From Candidatus Sulfopaludibacter sp. SbA3 (GTDB lineage Bacteria > Acidobacteriota > Terriglobia > 2-12-FULL-54-10): a stretch of DNA of 40,980 nt. The notes under the pieces were generated by a model that searched no databases, was not told the DNA's origin, and worked only from the letters and a program-made list of their open reading frames with translations. The number at the start of each line of letters is the position of its first letter. Position 1 is the stretch's first letter. The stretch spans positions 1 to 40,980 of the forward strand of contig CAMBEY010000002.1 in the NCBI GenBank assembly GCA_945865705.1, read 5' to 3'. This document shows positions 39,139-40,980 of this stretch, piece after piece. The translations under genes were made by a program, and so were the position numbers.

Positions 39139-40590
39139 ATGCGAATGCGATTTTCCGATCCGGAGCATCAGGCGGCAAGAGTGGCTGGCATCGTGCTGGC
39201 ACTTGCGGCCGCCTACTCAGTACTGAGTTTCGGTGGAGTCGACGAAGTATTTTTTGCAGGGACGCAAATCACGATCGCGCTATTAGGGTTGGTGTTGTTT
39301 TGGAAATTCGGACTCCCATCACTGTCGTTGACCACCAAATGTATTCTCGGAATTATTTCCGTATTTCCGCTGGTACAAATGCTTCCGATGCCCAGCGCCC
39401 TGTTAAGGACATTGTCACCGCAGAGAGTTCGATTGGCAGAAAGCTTGAAAGTTCTTGACCTCGTTCCGAATGAACTGATATCCCTGACAATCTATCAACA
39501 CGGAACAACCAGCGCCTTCTTGCGACTGGTCTGTTATCTCCTGGTATTTCTTATAGCAATCCGAATATACAACCTCGGCGAAGGGTATTCGACGCTGGCG
39601 AAGTTACTCATCGGACTTGGAATTTTTGAAGCGTCGTATGGAATAGTCCAGTATCTTACAGGATGGCAGTACATTTTTTTCTACCAGAAAAAGACGCATG
39701 AGCTGTTGGCAACTGGAACTTACATCAACCGAAACCATTATGCCGGGCTGCTGGAAATGACGCTGCCTTTTCTTCTGGCAGGAATTCTTTTCGAGACGCG
39801 AAGTGGTGCCTCTAATCGGCTGTCGTCGTGGCGCAGAATCATTGTTTCGCCGCATCTCTCGCGGGGTTTGCGAAACGGAGTCTTTTTTGTTCTCATATTC
39901 ATCGGTCTGATTTTCTCGCTTTCGCGTGGCGGGATCACGGCGGCCTTGGCTGGTGTATTGGTTACTGTGGCGATTGCGGCCTTCCAAGGGAAGCGGTCAG
40001 TAACAGGAATCCTTTTAACGATTCTAACCATTGCTGTTTTATACACGACATGGATTGGTGTCGGCCCAGTGTATGAACGCTTTCGAGTACTCGGCAACCA
40101 AAACTTCCTGGAGCAAGACCGATTACCGATCTGGCGCGATACTCTTGCATTGATAAGCGACTTCCCGATCACTGGAACAGGATTAGGATCCTATGAGTGG
40201 GCGAGCCTGCATTATCAGTCTCAAATGCTGGGTCTGCGCTACGCTCACGCTCACAATGACTATCTCGAAATTGCCGGTGATGTAGGAATTCCATTGGCGG
40301 CCCTATTTTGGGGCAGTCTCTTGGTATTGTTTGTGAACCTTGTTCGGAGTGTGGGTCGCCTCCCGCACGCAAGAGATAATATCCTGGCAACAGGATGCGC
40401 CGGGGCCATGGTCAGCATCTTTGTGCATTCACTCACGGACTTCAATCTGCAGATACCCGCCAATGCATTGATTTTCGCGTGGATTGCGGGAACCGCTGTA
40501 GCGCTAATCCAACAAAGATTACCAAAGGCATCGAGTGTCGAAGTCAGTGTGCCGATCAAGCAACATAGTGTAAAGCTTGATCTTGATTAG
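39139..40590 (+). CDS. O-antigen ligase / polysaccharide polymerase family membrane protein
   Basis: This 483-residue polytopic protein has about ten to twelve hydrophobic helices. The long periplasmic loop (about 320-380) carries YERFRVLGNQNFLEQDRLPIWRDTLALISDFPITGTGLGSYEWA and AHNDYLEIAGDVGIP, the typical Wzy_C/WaaL motif region (R..W......P..G.G.G......H(N/S)..L). Such proteins join or polymerise lipid-linked oligosaccharides in the periplasm. ATG 39139 has GGAG ten bases upstream; TTG at 39130 is too close to it. A perfect TATAAT (39077-39082) upstream could be its -10 box, but the nearest -35 is badly spaced. It probably marks the edge of an exopolysaccharide gene set continuing to the right. 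Confidence 0.88.
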   Translation: MRMRFSDPEHQAARVAGIVLALAAAYSVLSFGGVDEVFFAGTQITIALLGLVLFWKFGLPSLSLTTKCILGIISVFPLVQMLPMPSALLRTLSPQRVRLAESLKVLDLVPNELISLTIYQHGTTSAFLRLVCYLLVFLIAIRIYNLGEGYSTLAKLLIGLGIFEASYGIVQYLTGWQYIFFYQKKTHELLATGTYINRNHYAGLLEMTLPFLLAGILFETRSGASNRLSSWRRIIVSPHLSRGLRNGVFFVLIFIGLIFSLSRGGITAALAGVLVTVAIAAFQGKRSVTGILLTILTIAVLYTTWIGVGPVYERFRVLGNQNFLEQDRLPIWRDTLALISDFPITGTGLGSYEWASLHYQSQMLGLRYAHAHNDYLEIAGDVGIPLAALFWGSLLVLFVNLVRSVGRLPHARDNILATGCAGAMVSIFVHSLTDFNLQIPANALIFAWIAGTAVALIQQRLPKASSVEVSVPIKQHSVKLDLD

Positions 40591-40614
40591 ATTGGGCATT
40601 TCCTCACGCGGAGA

Positions 40615-40980
40615 TTATTTTGTGGCGAGACCGGGGCGGGTCTTGGGTAAGGTCCTGGGTAGGAGCGAAACGTCATCAAGCCAAACCGTGCCCTGAAGCA
40701 GGTTGTTGAGTTTGGAACTTCTGTTTCGTCGCAGGCGGACTAGAACCATGCTGGTATTGGGCCCGGCTCGAAAATCAATTTGTTGCGCAGTCCAGGGCGA
40801 AGATCCGACAAAGGTCTCCGTCAGGAGTTCCGGAGAGTTTTCGGGAAGCGCTGGAATGGAAACCAGCGATAGATAGAGGCCGTTATCGGTCGAAATATCC
40901 TGAGTTTTCAGGTATGCCTGAAAACGATAATCCATTCCCGGTTCCACAGGAACCCATTGTTGTACATGGGAGAACTCTGG
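40615..40980 (-). CDS. C-terminal part of a protein with carbohydrate-binding-like domain (partial, runs off right edge)
   Basis: The frame stays open to the end of the window, so only the last 121 residues are seen. They contain FSHVQQWVPVEPGMDYRF, DISTDNGLYLSLVSIPA, FVGSSPWTAQQIDFRAGPNTSMVLVRLRR and LLQGTVWLDDVSLLPR. This is the jelly-roll pattern of CBM-like domains that often form the tail of polysaccharide-associated TPR or glycosylation proteins. An in-frame GTG at 40945-40947 is not the likely start because the domain begins before it. It is convergent with the O-antigen ligase-type gene, 24 bases apart. Confidence 0.65.
   Translation of the reverse strand, partial: PEFSHVQQWVPVEPGMDYRFQAYLKTQDISTDNGLYLSLVSIPALPENSPELLTETFVGSSPWTAQQIDFRAGPNTSMVLVRLRRNRSSKLNNLLQGTVWLDDVSLLPRTLPKTRPGLATK

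Noticed and set aside
1..40980. CRISPR array, tRNA or rRNA genes
   Set aside because: No evenly spaced repeats of CRISPR length and no cloverleaf or rRNA signature were noticed on reading both strands; a dedicated search (tRNAscan, Infernal) was not possible.

Overview
The window looks like part of a Gram-negative chromosome from the phylum Acidobacteriota. This is inferred mainly from two very large outer-membrane receptors of the carboxypeptidase-regulatory-domain plus TonB-plug type, which that phylum carries in many paralogous copies. High GC coding sequence, tandem periplasmic Cu/Zn superoxide dismutases and lepA/parAB/smc housekeeping genes fit. No rRNA, tRNA, CRISPR array, insertion sequence or prophage was recognised.

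Left part (1-20.2 kb). A DksA/TraR-type zinc-finger gene is followed by a catabolic-looking accessory block. The block holds three paralogous secreted metal-dependent amidohydrolases (1193-3175, 11795-13729, 16624-18540), two paralogous outer-membrane receptors (4632-8168, 8450-11692) with almost the same promoter, a BtuF-like metal/corrinoid-binding-fold protein, an orphan membrane protein with a PH-like tail, and a Tat-exported amidase. A higBA toxin-antitoxin pair with a consensus promoter that makes the toxin mRNA practically leaderless sits between the first amidohydrolase and the receptors. Together these suggest import through the outer membrane and periplasmic hydrolysis of an unknown amide, lactam or imide type compound. 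The substrate cannot be read from sequence.

Middle part (20.2-32.3 kb). It holds lepA, a DUF2059-like secreted protein, a small membrane protein, the agmatine-to-putrescine pair aguB-aguA (minus strand), a lower-GC alpha/beta hydrolase, and a parABS partition locus with two perfect 16-bp palindromic parS sites just upstream of parA. Then come an ankyrin-repeat protein, a four-helix holin-like membrane protein, a DUF2007-like gene, a small lipoprotein, and tandem sodC genes. From 27.2 to 32.2 kb the gene borders carry a striking set of short direct tandem duplications. Two of them include stop codons, and one duplicates a start-codon region and so creates a short overlapping upstream ORF.

Right part (32.3-41 kb). 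It holds a possible remnant of an outer-membrane protein C-terminus, full-length smc, and a minus-strand run of a 2H phosphoesterase (2'-5' RNA ligase family), a pilin-like membrane protein, a degenerate PilZ-like protein and a PilZ protein. These are followed by an O-antigen-ligase-type polymerase and a convergent partial gene with a carbohydrate-binding-like C-terminus that runs off the edge. ParB/parS and SMC lie within 10 kb of each other, so the locus encodes most of the chromosome segregation and organisation machinery.
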